Under the pieces are notes generated by a model. That model saw only the letters and a program-made list of their open reading frames with translations, was not told the DNA's origin and did not search any database. This document shows positions 1-11,823 of a stretch of 64,000 nucleotides of DNA, in pieces. A program made the translations under genes and the position numbers. Origin of the DNA: Erythrophleum ivorense (lineage: Eukaryota > Streptophyta > Magnoliopsida > Fabales > Fabaceae); NCBI GenBank assembly GCA_026724425.1, contig JAIUCV010000284.1, positions 124,001 to 188,000 on the forward strand, written 5' to 3'. Position 1 is the stretch's first letter, and every line of letters starts with the position of its first letter.

Positions 1-470
1 CTTTGCTTTAAGGTATCCCCATATCAATTTGTCAATTCAGTTTAATTTCTGAAAAATTAATTATTATACATATAATCTAAGAAGAGCTAATTGTTACCCT
101 TCCTTTAGTCATACAAACTGTGAAAGGAGCTAACCATTACCAATCTCTAGAAATGCAAAGGAAGAGCACTCTAGCTCACACACTATACATAAACATGTTT
201 ATACATAGCTGAACTAATACATAACAGTGTAATATCTTATATTTTATGAACTAAAGTAGTCTTTAAAGAAAGAAAAGAGATAGCTAGAAAAGGACTAGTT
301 TACCTGTAAAACGAAAAAAATCAATGATATATATAACTTAAAATATAGAAAGAGAAACTAGTTTTTCTCATTAGAATATGAAAGTAGAGAATGAATACTT
401 CAACTAAAGGTGTCATTATGGTATAAAATATTGATAGCATGAAAAATGAGAAATATGAGACATATGCAAT
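1..470. other. Unassigned AT-rich DNA
   Basis: No open frame, RNA gene or clear repeat edge is visible. It precedes sequence that resembles the U3-to-leader part of LTR-B, so it may be older transposon sequence, but nothing in it proves this. Confidence 0.5.
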
Positions 471-652
471 TTTAATTACATTGAGCTATTTTAAGCCCCT
501 AAAAATTATGAAATTTTACTTTTTATGTAAAAAAGCATTTAAAATTTGGTACAAAGTAATCGATTTCTAAAGAGATTGAAAAATGAGTTTGAACAAAGGA
601 AATAAAATGTAAAGGAAAAATGGTTATTTGTAATATTATAAACCCTAGCTTA

Positions 653-666
653 TATATATATATATA
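653..666 (+). promoter_or_regulatory. TATA box of the LTR remnant
   Basis: A run of TA dinucleotides lies about 40-60 bases before a pyrimidine-rich stretch, at the place where other LTR-B copies carry TATATATA (35,556-35,563). It is probably the fossil LTR promoter; activity is unknown. Confidence 0.4.
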
Positions 667-2425
667 ATGCCCTCTCCTTCTTCCTCACTTTAAAATTGAC
701 TTTAAGTAGCTCTAAGAAACTCCCATGGTGGCATGAAGGAGGGAAGAGCAAGAAGGGAAAATAAGCTTGGGAAAGGTTAGAAAACATGCCAAATTTTGTC
801 ACATTTTAGTTATAAAACTCTCTCTACTCCTCATATTCTCTTTCATGGTGTGTTTGGATTCTACAAAGGGTGGAAATTATGGCTATCATCTTGAGTAAAA
901 TGGCTCATTTAAGAAAACAAATCATACTAAGAGAATCTTCACTAAAAGCTCATAAAAATAAGGTATGATTCAAATTATGAAAAATTGTTATTTTTGGAAC
1001 CCTAGCCCTTCACATTTTTGCCCAAGAAAGGGAGTGAGGGAAAGGTATGTGTATTTGATGAGAACTTGATGAAACTAATGGTTTAAAAGAGTGAGGAATA
1101 AGAATATGCCAAGAGACTAACTAAAAACCAAGAAAAATTCATGCTGGCTTCCCCTAAGGTTTTAGGTTCAATCATGAGTGTTTCAAAACCTTAAGAGGGT
1201 TATTTGATCCCTCTAATACTATAATTGAATTGGAAATAAATCATGAATATCCTAATGACCTTAAATTCCCTCTTAAATAAACAAAATTTCAAGATTGGAA
1301 CTAAAAGGGAAGCTCTCAACCAAGGTAGAGAAGTGGCACCTAGGGAAACTTTTAATTTAGTCCAATAATTTAAATGGCTTAAGTAAGTGATCTAAAAGCT
1401 GGATGAACCATTGGTTTAGGAAGGAGAATGAGATTTGATGATTTTAGAACTATGATTTCATATAAACCCTAATTTGCCTTATGAATGGAAAATGAAGCCT
1501 AACCTAATCCATGACCCTAGATAAATTCCTCTAAGTTAGACAAGTTAAAAATAGCCTAAAAAATAAGAATAGAAAGTGGAGAAAGTGAGAGAATTCACTA
1601 AAGAGTTATAAGGCATAATGATGCCTAAATGAAGGACAAGTGGAATGAGTGATATGGCTAGACTTTTATACTTATTTTAGCCATAAAAAATAAGTAAGAA
1701 TGAGATTGGATATATCCTAATTGGTTCTTTTGCATTTTAATTGATGTGCCTAGGCTAAGCAAGTGAAACCATACTAAGGTACATATGTGAGGCCATGGAA
1801 CCAAGGGAAGAAGGACAAGGAAATTAACTTGGATTTTGTTTGATAAGGTAGCGTTTTTTATTATTTTTATATGTATGGTTGGCTTGCTTGAGTCTTTGAT
1901 TGCTTGTGTATATTGTTTGCAATTACTTGGCTTGTTGATTATTTGAGTAGACTATGCAATTACATGAGACCTTAGATTTGTAAGAAAGGTGGCTCTAAAA
2001 TTGGGTGAAGCTAAAGAAGTGAGCATGGATTTACTCTATAGGCCAAAGTCCCTTAAAAGCATGGATTTGTTTTTACTTGAGCCAAAGAAGCCTTAAAGAA
2101 TAGATTTGCTCTCTTGTATTGTGATTGGCTATGATTGCTTAGCATGCATGCATGCTAGCTACCATATACTTAAGTAAATCATATGTGCATTTGAATATTG
2201 GTTTAGCTATTAGAATTTTTTGAATCTCATATTTCCTTATCTCCACTAACCCTGGCCAAGTGAAATGTAAAATAAGGAGAAAGAGGAAACAAAGACTTAG
2301 AGACGTATAATATTTTAAGAGATTAGTCTAGAATTTGGTGTTATATATAAGATTATGTAAATTTATATTTTAATGTGATGTAATGGTAACATGTGTAAAA
2401 GTGGTAAACCATGATTGTATGGCTA

Positions 2426-2473
2426 ATGGATTTATGTAGGAGACCTTGGATGGATTTATGTAGGAGACCTTGG
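2426..2473 (+). repeat. 24-bp perfect tandem duplication (2 copies)
   Basis: A 24-base unit beginning ATGGATTTATG and ending GACCTTGG occurs twice head to tail with no mismatch. It looks like a recent replication-slippage duplication inside the LTR remnant. Confidence 0.9.
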
Positions 2474-3262
2474 AACATGATTTTGCATAATGAAACCCAT
2501 TGAGTTTACTTATATATTTGCAAAGGGAATAGTGATTTTTAGGCATAAGGAAAATTTCATGTGATGAACCATTTACAATTGATGTATGTATGAATTGAAA
2601 TTTGCTTATGATAAGAAGTTGCATAATATAGCTCATTTGATGCATATTGGAACCAAAAGTTTGAACATTTGTGAAGTAAAATGTCCCTTTGCCCCTAACT
2701 ACCTTGGTAACTGAATTTAGGACTGAATTTTGGTGATCCTTTAAATGGCATTTAGAGTTTTTTATAGAATTAAAGTTTGTAAATTTTGGAGTTCCACAAA
2801 ATATTTGGTTAATTTCTAAAGTTGGTCCTAAAAACTTGATATGGCTAGTACTATTCATTTTACGGCCAATTCTAGTTTTTACATGTTTTGAGGGACCAAA
2901 TAGATTCAATTTGACTTAAAATGTGTATTGTAGAAATTCATATCATAAGATTTAAAATTTCACCTAATTTATTTTAATCAGAATTGTGTAACTTAAGTTA
3001 TGAATTTTTAAAATTTATGTTTTATCATGTGATTTAGCGAAGTAAGCAATTGCTTCTCTCTTTTTTTTTAATGATTGAGCTTTATGAACATGTAAAGTTG
3101 GATAGGACCAAATATTTGAATGTGAATTTGTGAACTGGTGTCATACTATCATAAGTTACATAGAAATCTCAAGCTTTTACTTCTCATTTAACAGCATTTG
3201 GTGAAATTCACACATTTGGTAGCAGATTTATCCGTCATTGAAGGCCTTAAATAATTTAGTTG

Positions 3263-4466
3263 TGTAACAAATACATATTTTCAACATATTATTCTTTAAA
3301 TCATGCGAAACAAGTTTGTTAGACTTAGAATATCACAAGAATAAGCATGAAACTCATGTATTACGATATATTCTCATTTTCACAACTTTGACACATAATA
3401 GGGGCCAAAATTTGAAAAATCATAACTTGAGTTACATAATTCCGATTTGCACAACCTTAGTAGCTATGGAAAACTTAGGGTGTTAACTATATGTTTGTAA
3501 AATTTCATGAATAAATCATTCATTTGGCCCCTCAAAAATACAAAAAACTAGAACTAGATAATATGAGTAGTATCAAGGACCAATCTGCATAATTTAGCCA
3601 ATTTTAAAAATTTATAAAAAATTCTACAAAATTCCAAAAAGTATATTGTTTAGCTATGTGAAAATATCTAAACAAACTTTAAATGCTTGCCAAATTTCAG
3701 CCTAAGGCTCATCCATTTGGCCTATTTTTAGTTAAGGGATAATTTATGGGTCAAAAAGTGCAACTTTAGGTTCCAATTGGTTGTAATTGAACCATATTAC
3801 TCGATGTCTTCATTTAAGCAAATTTTAATGGCAAATACAACACACATAATTGGTTAAACACGTCTCAAAGACTATGCATCTCAAAATCACACTCCCACTT
3901 GCAATTACATACATAAGGTAGAATTCAAATGGTCAAATAGCACACTTTCAATTATTTACATTGAAAAATGATTTGTATATCATAGTCTCATACTTTTGAG
4001 GGTGTGGGAATGATCATATCTCATAAAGCACATATACATTATATTATATGCAAGAATATACATTAAGATTTAAACTAGTGTCAAAATGACACTCCTTATC
4101 TTTGCAAGAATATACATTGCCTAGACATAGTCAAGGAAAATATGGGAAAGAATGAGATTTAAGGAATCCTAATAGCTCATTCATCATTGAAGCACACATA
4201 TATGACATACTTAAGATCAAAGAAAGTAAGCATGCATGTTACACAATCAAATATCAATTAAACTTACGCATGAGGGATCACATGGCTCTACTAAGAGAAA
4301 AACCAATTATAGGGACTTTTGGTCTAATCTCATCTAATAATTTGGGACTTTTGATTTAGTCTCACTTTTTTTTAGGGACTTTTGACTTAACATCACTCAC
4401 AATTAAGACTTTTGGCTTAATCTCACCCATATTAAGGACTTTTGGCCTCACCTTACCTATTCCAAG
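3263..4466 (-). repeat. Truncated LTR-B-like remnant, minus orientation
   Basis: On the plus strand it begins TGTAACA, the reverse complement of an LTR-B 3' end. It continues with blocks shared with 4,467-5,600 (for example the TGGCCCCTC...CATGAA block near 3,505-3,540) and ends inside a GGGACTTTTGG repeat array. The Tek1 LTR starts at 4,467, so the rest of this LTR has been displaced by that insertion and is not found on the other side. Confidence 0.55.
4311..4450 (-). repeat. GGGACTTTTGG minisatellite in LTR-B remnant
   Basis: Five imperfect units of roughly 28-36 bases, each with (G)GGACTTTTGRYTTARTCTCAC or a close form, lie head to tail. The same array type occurs at 5,905-6,065, 9,320-9,510 and, reversed, at 25,905-26,015, always at the same relative place in LTR-B-type repeats. 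Confidence 0.85.
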
Positions 4467-5904
4467 TGTAACACCATATTTGACCACCTTACCTCATTCA
4501 TATATTTTCTTTCTTCCATGGATATCACAAGATTTCCAAGAAAACTCTATTAAAATATTAGATTATTTTTGCATTACATCGTGGATGAAATTTTCATTTT
4601 GTATCTCGTGGATCATATGAACTCATTCATCTCATTTTCCTAGTTAAATACATATATACAAGTTAAAACCATATCAAAATATGGCCAACAACTCGAGCTC
4701 ATGAACTATATACATAAAAATCACAAGTTTAACCTCGGATTGGTGTGCCAAGTTTCTGTCATGAAATTTGAAAAATCATAACTAATTCTAGAAAAATTGA
4801 AATCAAGAACACTATACCATTATAGAAATCTATAGATATCTACTTTATGTAAAAAATAAGTTTAGACCAAAATAGAAATGTCTACTCACTAGAAATCAAT
4901 GAAATAGTACCCAGACTCAACTAGCCTTATTGGTATCGATACATAACTTTACAAATTCATATCCCTCTGCTCAAACATCCAGTTGGGGTCATCTTAGTGG
5001 CCATAGAAAGCTTATCAAGTCTAGTTTATCCTTGTAAAATTTCATGAGTATTGGACACCATTTGTCCCTCAAATGACACAGGAGAAAAAACTGACCATAT
5101 GAACAGTAATTATACTAGAATAGCCAAAATTTGGCAATCTTGAAAATTTAGAGTTAATTCCAAAGTGCTCTAAATAATCTAGTCTTTAGATTTCCAAAAA
5201 GCTTTAAATGAGATCTATATTCATGTCAAATTTCATGAGAAAATTCGTTCACTTGGTTAGATTGCGCTATAGGGTTGGAAAATGACTATTTTATGCTTCT
5301 TAAAGGGTCATAAAAGGGTTATTTTTACTTCCAAGGCTTTCATGGCCACTTGAGCATGCAGGAAAGCACCAAAATAGTTTATTAAACATGTCTCAAAAGT
5401 ACACAAACCCAGATTTCACAAATTCACAGTCTCACCCTAAGGTATACACAAGATCATACAAGTTTCATCCTACCATTCAATGTCAAAAAATTGCTATATC
5501 ATTAACATGACATCAAATCTCAGATATATATCAAGTATCTATGTAATTATATATGTTCAAATGGTTATACAACATATTCATCATAACGTTACATCATATG
5601 TCATCAAATGGTTACAAAATAGATAAAGTAGCACACTTTCTTGTCAATCTCTCTCCTTTAAGCTTGATGGCTCTCATTTCTTAGTTCACTTGATCCACCT
5701 AGACATGTTAGGAAAATGGGGAGGAAGCAATGAGATTTTAAGAATCTCAATAACTTTTCTCCCTTTCAACCACATATAAAGGATGCAAATCTAAGTTTAA
5801 AATGCATGCATGGATATTATAGAGTGCATAATCATACTTGTATCATTTCTCGCATTCAAGAAGTCATATTTAGCATACATAAGCTTGCCAAGAAGATAGT
5901 TTAG

Positions 5905-6065
5905 CCTCACCCACTTCTCTTGGGGGATTTTGGACTTGCCTCACCCATTTTCTTAAGGGGTTTTTGACTAGGACTCACTCTTTAGAGACTTTTGGCTTTG
6001 TCTCACCTATTCTTGGAGACTTTTGGATCATCTTCACCCTAGTTAAAGGACTTTTAGCTTCACTA
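5905..6065 (-). repeat. GGGACTTTTGG-type minisatellite (Tek1 3' LTR)
   Basis: Diverged units built on GGGATTTTGGACTTGCCTCAC, GACTTTTGGCTTTGTCTCAC and similar forms, at about 30-base spacing, in the middle of the LTR. Confidence 0.75.
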
Positions 6066-7391
6066 TACTCAAGCAAGCTAAAACATGTTCATAAAATATC
6101 ATTTAAATACAAAACATAACATCATGGTACCATGTCATATAGATACATGATAAAACATCTTTTATAGCTTAAAACATACATATACACATTCAAAGATAAG
6201 ATAAACATCCACTCATAAATGAGAGAAAGAAGAGAGAGCTACCTTGGTTACAAATGCACACTTTTCCTTTTTGAAATGCTTCCTCTCCCTCAGCCACACA
6301 CTCACAAGGATGTGAGATTTGATTTCTTTGACCTAGGCAAATTATATGGAAGCTAATTATACTCTTGGAACAATTTCTAAAGCCACACATTCATTAGAAA
6401 AGTTAGCTTATTTCTAAGGTTCAATTATGGGTCGATAAGGTACCTAATGAAGCAACACCAATAATTAATGATCTTGGCTCCATTCTTTTCATCCATTTAT
6501 GATTCTTCACTTTATTTAAGCCTCTTAGAGTTGTTACATAATCCATTTGAGGAGTCTAACTTCATATTGCTTCTTTAAGTCACAATATAGAACCTATGAT
6601 ACCATCTCACTTCATAGGCTTCTTAAAATTTTTCTAAGGCTTCCTCTCATCCTCTCCCATCATATATGATAAAAAACCAAGCTTGGAAGAAATTAAAATC
6701 ACTCCTTGATGCTTCTTCTAGCTTAGGCCGAGGCTATGGACATTAAAGGGAAGCAAGGAGTTTGTTTTGTTTTCCTGATGGGAGATGCATGTGAGAAGCT
6801 TTCTAGGGATCTCTAAAGCTCATATAAACACTTAATTTAGCCTAAGAACTCTTGAATCAAAATAGAATTTTAGTTAAGTTCTTGGAATCCTAACTTTGCT
6901 ATCTTAGAATTTCATAGTTGTTTTGCTATTTCTTTTGCATATTCTTGTTCTTCTCTCTCATTTTCCTAAAATTCACTCTTGGTTTGGCTCAAAACTCAAC
7001 CCCTTATGGCTATCCCTATGTTGGTCGAACTACACAAGGAAAGGAACAAGAAGTAGCAAGCATAAAAATAGCATAATACCTTAGTTTTCAAGGTTTCTTC
7101 AAGAGCTCTTTTCTTTGATTGGATTCTTCTCCTCAACCTCTAAATTCCCCCCCCCTTGTCTGACCTCAAAAAATCCCCAAATACATCAATAAATCCATAA
7201 GAAAGAAGAGAAGAAGGAGGAGAAGGAATTTGCTAAAGAGAAACTAAGAAAATCTATGAAAATTCATACCTTTCACTTGCTTTTTCTTCTCCTTTTTCCT
7301 CCTCCCTTATACACCTCACTCTCTAAGTCTTTTCTCTAGTTTAGGGCTGAAATGAAATCAACCAAATGAGGAGAAGAGTGGGGGCATGGTG

Positions 7392-7399
7392 TATATATA
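7392..7399 (-). promoter_or_regulatory. TATA box of Tek1 3' LTR
   Basis: TATATATA is read identically on both strands. On the minus strand it follows AACCCTAAC and precedes a C/T-rich leader start, as in the 35 kb LTR-B copy. This is the likely RNA polymerase II promoter of the LTR. Confidence 0.5.
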
Positions 7400-7541
7400 G
7401 TTAGGGTTTAGAAATTGTTTCTAAAAATTCTATTTATGTCCCTTAAACTTGGTATTTTCGTTTTTAGTTCGTTTTAGCTCCTTTTTTAGAAACATCTTTT
7501 CCATCATAAAATTTAGGTCCTCAATCTTATAAAATGCCTTT

Positions 7542-10500
7542 TGTAACACCATATATTTCTAGCATGCTTCCGATCATTTTTAAGTCTCACATGATCAATT
7601 GAACAAAAGGGAATGAAAAATGACATTAAAATAATGCCTTATTTCGCGTTACGTTGCGTATAACAGTTCCATTCGGTGTCACGGATCATATGAGCTCATA
7701 CAATACGTTCTCATATTTAATTACATACATACAACTCATTTTCATAACTAAAGTTGGCCCACAACTCGTGGAACTCAAAGGGGACCATCAAATTCACACT
7801 CTTATTTTTGGCCAGAATTTCAATTTTTCTGTCACAACTTCGGAAATTCATAACTAAATCCACAAAATTCGAAATCCAACAAAATTTACCATTCCAAAAA
7901 GTTATGGATGTCTACCCCATGATAAAAATATTTCAGCTCATGAATCATTAAGGGGAGAACATTTGATATCCGAAAAGCCACTGGGGTTGCTGCTGTCTGG
8001 GCCACTGGTTCAGTTTACTGATAGGAAATTTCAAAATTTGTAACTAATTCTAGAAAAATTGAAATCATTCATTCTTGCCCATTATGGAAAGCTACACATA
8101 TCTAATTTATTCTAAAAATATGCCCAGGCCATGAAACATAACACAGAAAACGTTTGACATTCGAAAATGGGTTAAGGTTCGGACAGCTACTGGTACTGAT
8201 GCAAGTGTCTGCTATAAACTTCGAAAATGTCCAATTAATTCCACAAAACTCCAATCCATACAAATAATACTAATTTGGAAAGCTATGAACGTTAAATTTA
8301 TGGTAAAAATAGACTCAGACCAGAGAAAGCACGCTTAACTACCCAAATTCAATGGAACAATGACTCAGGTCATGCTGAGCTACTGCTACTATCCCAGAAA
8401 TTCAAAAATTCATATCTCTCATCTCAGACCTCCAAATGAGGTGATTCTAGTTGCTACAAGTCACTGTGAATGCCTAGTTTCTAACTATAAAATTTTGTAG
8501 CCATTGGACCACGTTTGCCCCTCGGATGATACAATTTCAAAACTGACCAAATGAACACCAATGCAAATCCGAAATTCTGATACCAATTTTGAAAAATCAT
8601 AGAAAATTCCACAGACCTCCAAATGACCTGATCTTTGGCTTTCCAAAAAGATATAGGCAAGATCTACTTGCATGCAAAATTCCAAGTCAAGAAGAGGTCA
8701 TTTGGTCAGATTTTGCCATAGCTCAAGCTTATGGCAATTTTGGTCCCAACAAGAGGCAACTTTGGTTTAAATGAGTCATCCATAGTTCCACACACATTTG
8801 AGCAACTTAGAAAGCATAAATATAGCATAAATAAGTCCCTCATAAGGTCTGAACTCTCATGCAACTCAAATTCACCATGCCACTTCCATAAACATACATA
8901 CACAAATGGGCTCCCAAGTGGTCAGAATACATAATTCTACTCATTAGACTCTATTATTGATACATACACTAACTTTACATAGTTTTACACTTGTTCAAAG
9001 TGTCATGGCTCAAAAATAACATTTACATATCTATTTTTACATTCTAGTCATCATAGTATATCAAAATAGAAAGGTTTGCCAAGAGATGGAGATTTAAGCT
9101 CCTTGGCCTCCACCCTTTAGATCTTGAACTCCACCTAGATCATATGAGATGAGAGAAAGGAGGGGGTGAGATTCGTTGAATCTCAATAGCTCATACACCT
9201 ATTCAATCACATTTTCAAGGCATAAAACATGTCAAGGGTACAAGTATACAACTACTCAATCGATGAAGCATTCAATTTCCACATTTTTATGTCACAAACA
9301 CATGTCAAGAATAAGATTGAGCTCTAGGGACTTTTGGGTTGGCTTCATCCCATTTCTAGGACTTTTGGATTGCCTCACTCTTGGTTCTTGGGACTTTTGA
9401 CTTAGCCTCACCCATCCAAAGGACTTTTGGTCTTGTCTCACCCATGCCATGAGACTTTTGGCATCTCCTCATCCACATTAAGGGACTTTTGGCACTACCT
9501 TACCCTTATGAGCCATTTCCACCATTCAAAGACATTCAAGAAAGCATATTGGTACCAAAATAACAACATAGCATCAAGTGGCATGTCTCAAACATATAAA
9601 CATACACACAAGCACACAATGACACCATATGCAACAAGAAAATGCAATAAGAAAAGGTAGAGAGCTACCTTGGTGCAAATTCAAGCTTTACTTTGCTTGT
9701 TTCTTCTCCTTTTTGGTTCCACAAATACAAGGAGGTGGGGTTGGATTTCTTTGGCCTATTCACAATAAACAACACTAAATTATACTATTGGAACAAATTA
9801 TGACATCCAACTCACTCTTAAGACTACACTTTGGTCTATTTGTCACAATATGGTTCCATTAAGGACCTAATGAAGCAACTACCACAATTAACATTCTTGG
9901 TTCCATTCTCTTGCCATATTTAGACCTCTTGACCTCATTTAAGGTCCTTGAAGCCATCACACATTCACTTTCACAAACCTAGGTCCATGTTGCTTTATAA
10001 GGTTACATTATGGAAGCCATTGCCTCATCTCCCAATCTAAGGCTTCTAAATTTTTTCCAAGGGTTTCTCCTATCTTCTTTTATCATATAAAGTCCCAAAT
10101 CAAGCTTGGAACCATTTAAAATACTCCCTAGCTATATCTAAGGGTCTTAACCTAGTTATGCTTCCATTAAAAACCCATGGAGTTTGGGATTTTTCCTTAA
10201 TGGATAGGGCACTTGGGAGGCTCCCTAGGAGTCTTAGAAACTCAAACAAACACTCACATATGATGGGGAAGTCTTGAATCAACCCAGATTTTAACTTATG
10301 TTCAAGTACCTTACACTTTTCCAACTTGAGTTTTATTAGTTTTTCATGCATTTCTTTAGTATAATCCATCTTCCCATGGCTTACTTTGATGGATTCTTTT
10401 GGATTATAAAATAGAAACTCTTCTCTTTTCATGGTTCTGGTTGAGACATCCTACCATGGAAGAGGAGAAGGAGAAAAAGAAGCAACAAAGGGAGAGAAAC

Positions 10501-11361
10501 TACCTTGCAATCAAGCTTTCTTCAAGAGCCCTTCCTCTTCCCTCTTTCTCCTCCTTAAATTTCGAATTTCCCTCTTCTGATCTGGACCCAAATTAGCACC
10601 AAAAATTACATTAAAACCATGGAAAGATGAAGCAAGAAGGAGAGGATGAAGTTTCAAGAGGAAAGAGCATGAAAACCTTACACTTTCTCACCCTTTCTTT
10701 GGCTTTTCTTCCTCCAAAATTTCCTCCCTTTGTGCACCTAAGAAAACAGCTCCATTTTTGAGTTTTGGGTAGAAGAAAGTCAGTTTAGAGAGGGGGGAGC
10801 TGAACGTGACTTAAAAAGGGAGTTTGGAAGTTTCTTTTGTGCACTTTATTTTCATTTTTGCCCTTCCATAATGGCATTTCTGGTTTGGCTTCGTTTTAGC
10901 TCCTTTTTGAGAACCGTCTTTTCCATCATAAAATTAAGATTCCTAATTTAATAAAATGTCTTTGAAATCACTCAAATCGGAGTTAAAACCTTCCCGAACG
11001 AACCGGTCAAAGTTTAAGTCAACTGACGTCAGAAAGAGTACACCGGAGGGGCTTTACCAGTCCCGGGCTTCCCATGGTTTTTAGGGCCTCTGAGAACCCT
11101 GGGCAACTCAAAATTTTTATTTAAAAAGCCCTCCTAGGTGTTTTTCTAAAATTACACTTATTTATGAAAATACCACTGGTCTTTCGGCAAATTTTTCGAA
11201 TCACTCAAACCCTAGTTTTTGGGCAACTCAAGGCTTAAATCCTCATTTTCTATTATTTAAAATTTTATTCAAATTTTATTCGGCCTTGAATCACTCATCT
11301 CAGGGGATTTGCTTTTCAAACCAGCCCGTTCCAGCGATTGTACAACGTACCGGGCATTACA
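7542..11361 (-). mobile_element. Solo LTR-B with target duplication CCTTT
   Basis: The plus-strand ends are TGTAACACC (7,542) and GGGCATTACA (11,361), which are proper TG...CA LTR ends. They are flanked by perfect CCTTT direct repeats (7,537-7,541 and 11,362-11,366). Removing the 3,820 bp and one CCTTT rejoins the Tek1 3' LTR at the block AAAATGCCTTTGGAATCAC, also seen undisturbed (as AAAATGTCTTTGAAATCAC) near 10,955. There is no internal gag-pol, so it is a solo LTR left by recombination between the two LTRs of a former full element. Open frames inside (8,485-9,660; 10,100-10,596) show no known domain. Confidence 0.93.
9320..9510 (-). repeat. GGGACTTTTGG minisatellite (six units)
   Basis: Six units spaced about 29-37 bases apart, each with RGGACTTTTGG followed by a CCTCAC/TCTCACCCAT block, within the solo LTR-B. 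This is the best preserved array of the type in the window. Confidence 0.9.
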
Positions 11362-11775
11362 CCTTTGGAATCACTCAAATTGGAGCTAAAATCTTTCCCA
11401 ACGAAAAGGTCAAAGTTTAGGTTAACCGACAATAGAAAACGTACACCAGAGAGGTTTTAACTGTCCTAGGGTTTCCTATGATTTTCAGGGCTTCTATAAA
11501 CTCTAGAGAACTCAAATTTTCCTTTTAAAAGGCCCTCTTATGAGTATTCCAAAATCTACTCAAAATTATAAAAATGCTATTACGTTATGTAACAATTTTG
11601 TTAATTTTCGTCTGGTTATTTTAGCCTCTATTTTAGGATATCTCTGGCCCCTTAATTTCATTAATTAATGTCTAAATCATTATTCTAATTTTTTTAAACC
11701 TTATCTAATTCATTTCAGAGGATTTAATTTTAAAATGTATCCATTTCTATCATTTTTATGAAAATCAGACATTCA

Positions 11776-11791
11776 TTTCTCCCCTTTCAAT
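11776..11791 (-). other. Polypurine tract of Tek1
   Basis: The minus strand reads ATTGAAAGGGGAGAAA directly before the 3' LTR start (TGAATGTC). It sits just after the end of the pol frame (GAGGATGAAAT), the usual Del/Tekay arrangement. Confidence 0.8.
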
Positions 11792-11823
11792 AAATTTCAT
11801 CCTCGAAATTTAGATAACATACC

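Larger units (their letters stand above)
471..3262 (+). repeat. Truncated LTR-B-like remnant, plus orientation
   Basis: The order of landmarks matches the solo LTR-B at 35,007-38,657: an A-rich stretch, a TATA box (about 653-666), a G/A-rich leader, a block with degenerate GCCAAAGTCCC repeats (about 2,030-2,100), then an AATCTCAT...CCTTATCTCC block (about 2,225). The distance from TATA to that block (about 1.6 kb) agrees with the 35 kb copy. The expected left LTR end is missing and the right end is cut by the minus-orientation remnant that follows. Several open frames here (e.g. 2,370-2,909 minus) have no recognisable domain and I treat them as chance. Assignment is by layout and scattered similarity, so it is moderate. 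Confidence 0.4.
4467..11775 (-). repeat. Tek1 3' LTR (LTR-B), split by a solo LTR
   Basis: On the plus strand this runs from TGTAACACC at 4,467 to ...GACATTCA at 11,775, next to the polypurine tract. Its start in its own orientation aligns with the start of the solo LTR-B at 35,007 (shared blocks: GTC..TTTTCAT, AGAAATGG, CTGAAATGAATTA). Without the insertion at 7,542-11,361 and the second CCTTT it is about 3.48 kb. It carries a TATA box (7,392-7,399), a GGGACTTTTGG array (5,905-6,065) and the conserved AAGGTAGCTCTC block (6,233-6,246, minus). Confidence 0.85.

Noticed and set aside
2370..2909. 179-residue open frame, minus strand
   Set aside because: No known domain. It lies inside an LTR remnant and spans a perfect 24-bp tandem duplication; AT-rich repeats give such frames by chance.
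8485..8934. Four overlapping short frames on both strands
   Set aside because: They overlap one another within the solo LTR-B and have no counterpart in the 35 kb copy.
9320..9510. Regular short repeats resembling a CRISPR array
   Set aside because: The units are contiguous minisatellite copies within a plant LTR, without unique spacers or cas genes.
10100..10432. 110-residue open frame, minus strand, within the solo LTR-B
   Set aside because: The other LTR-B copies do not keep this frame open and there is no recognisable motif.
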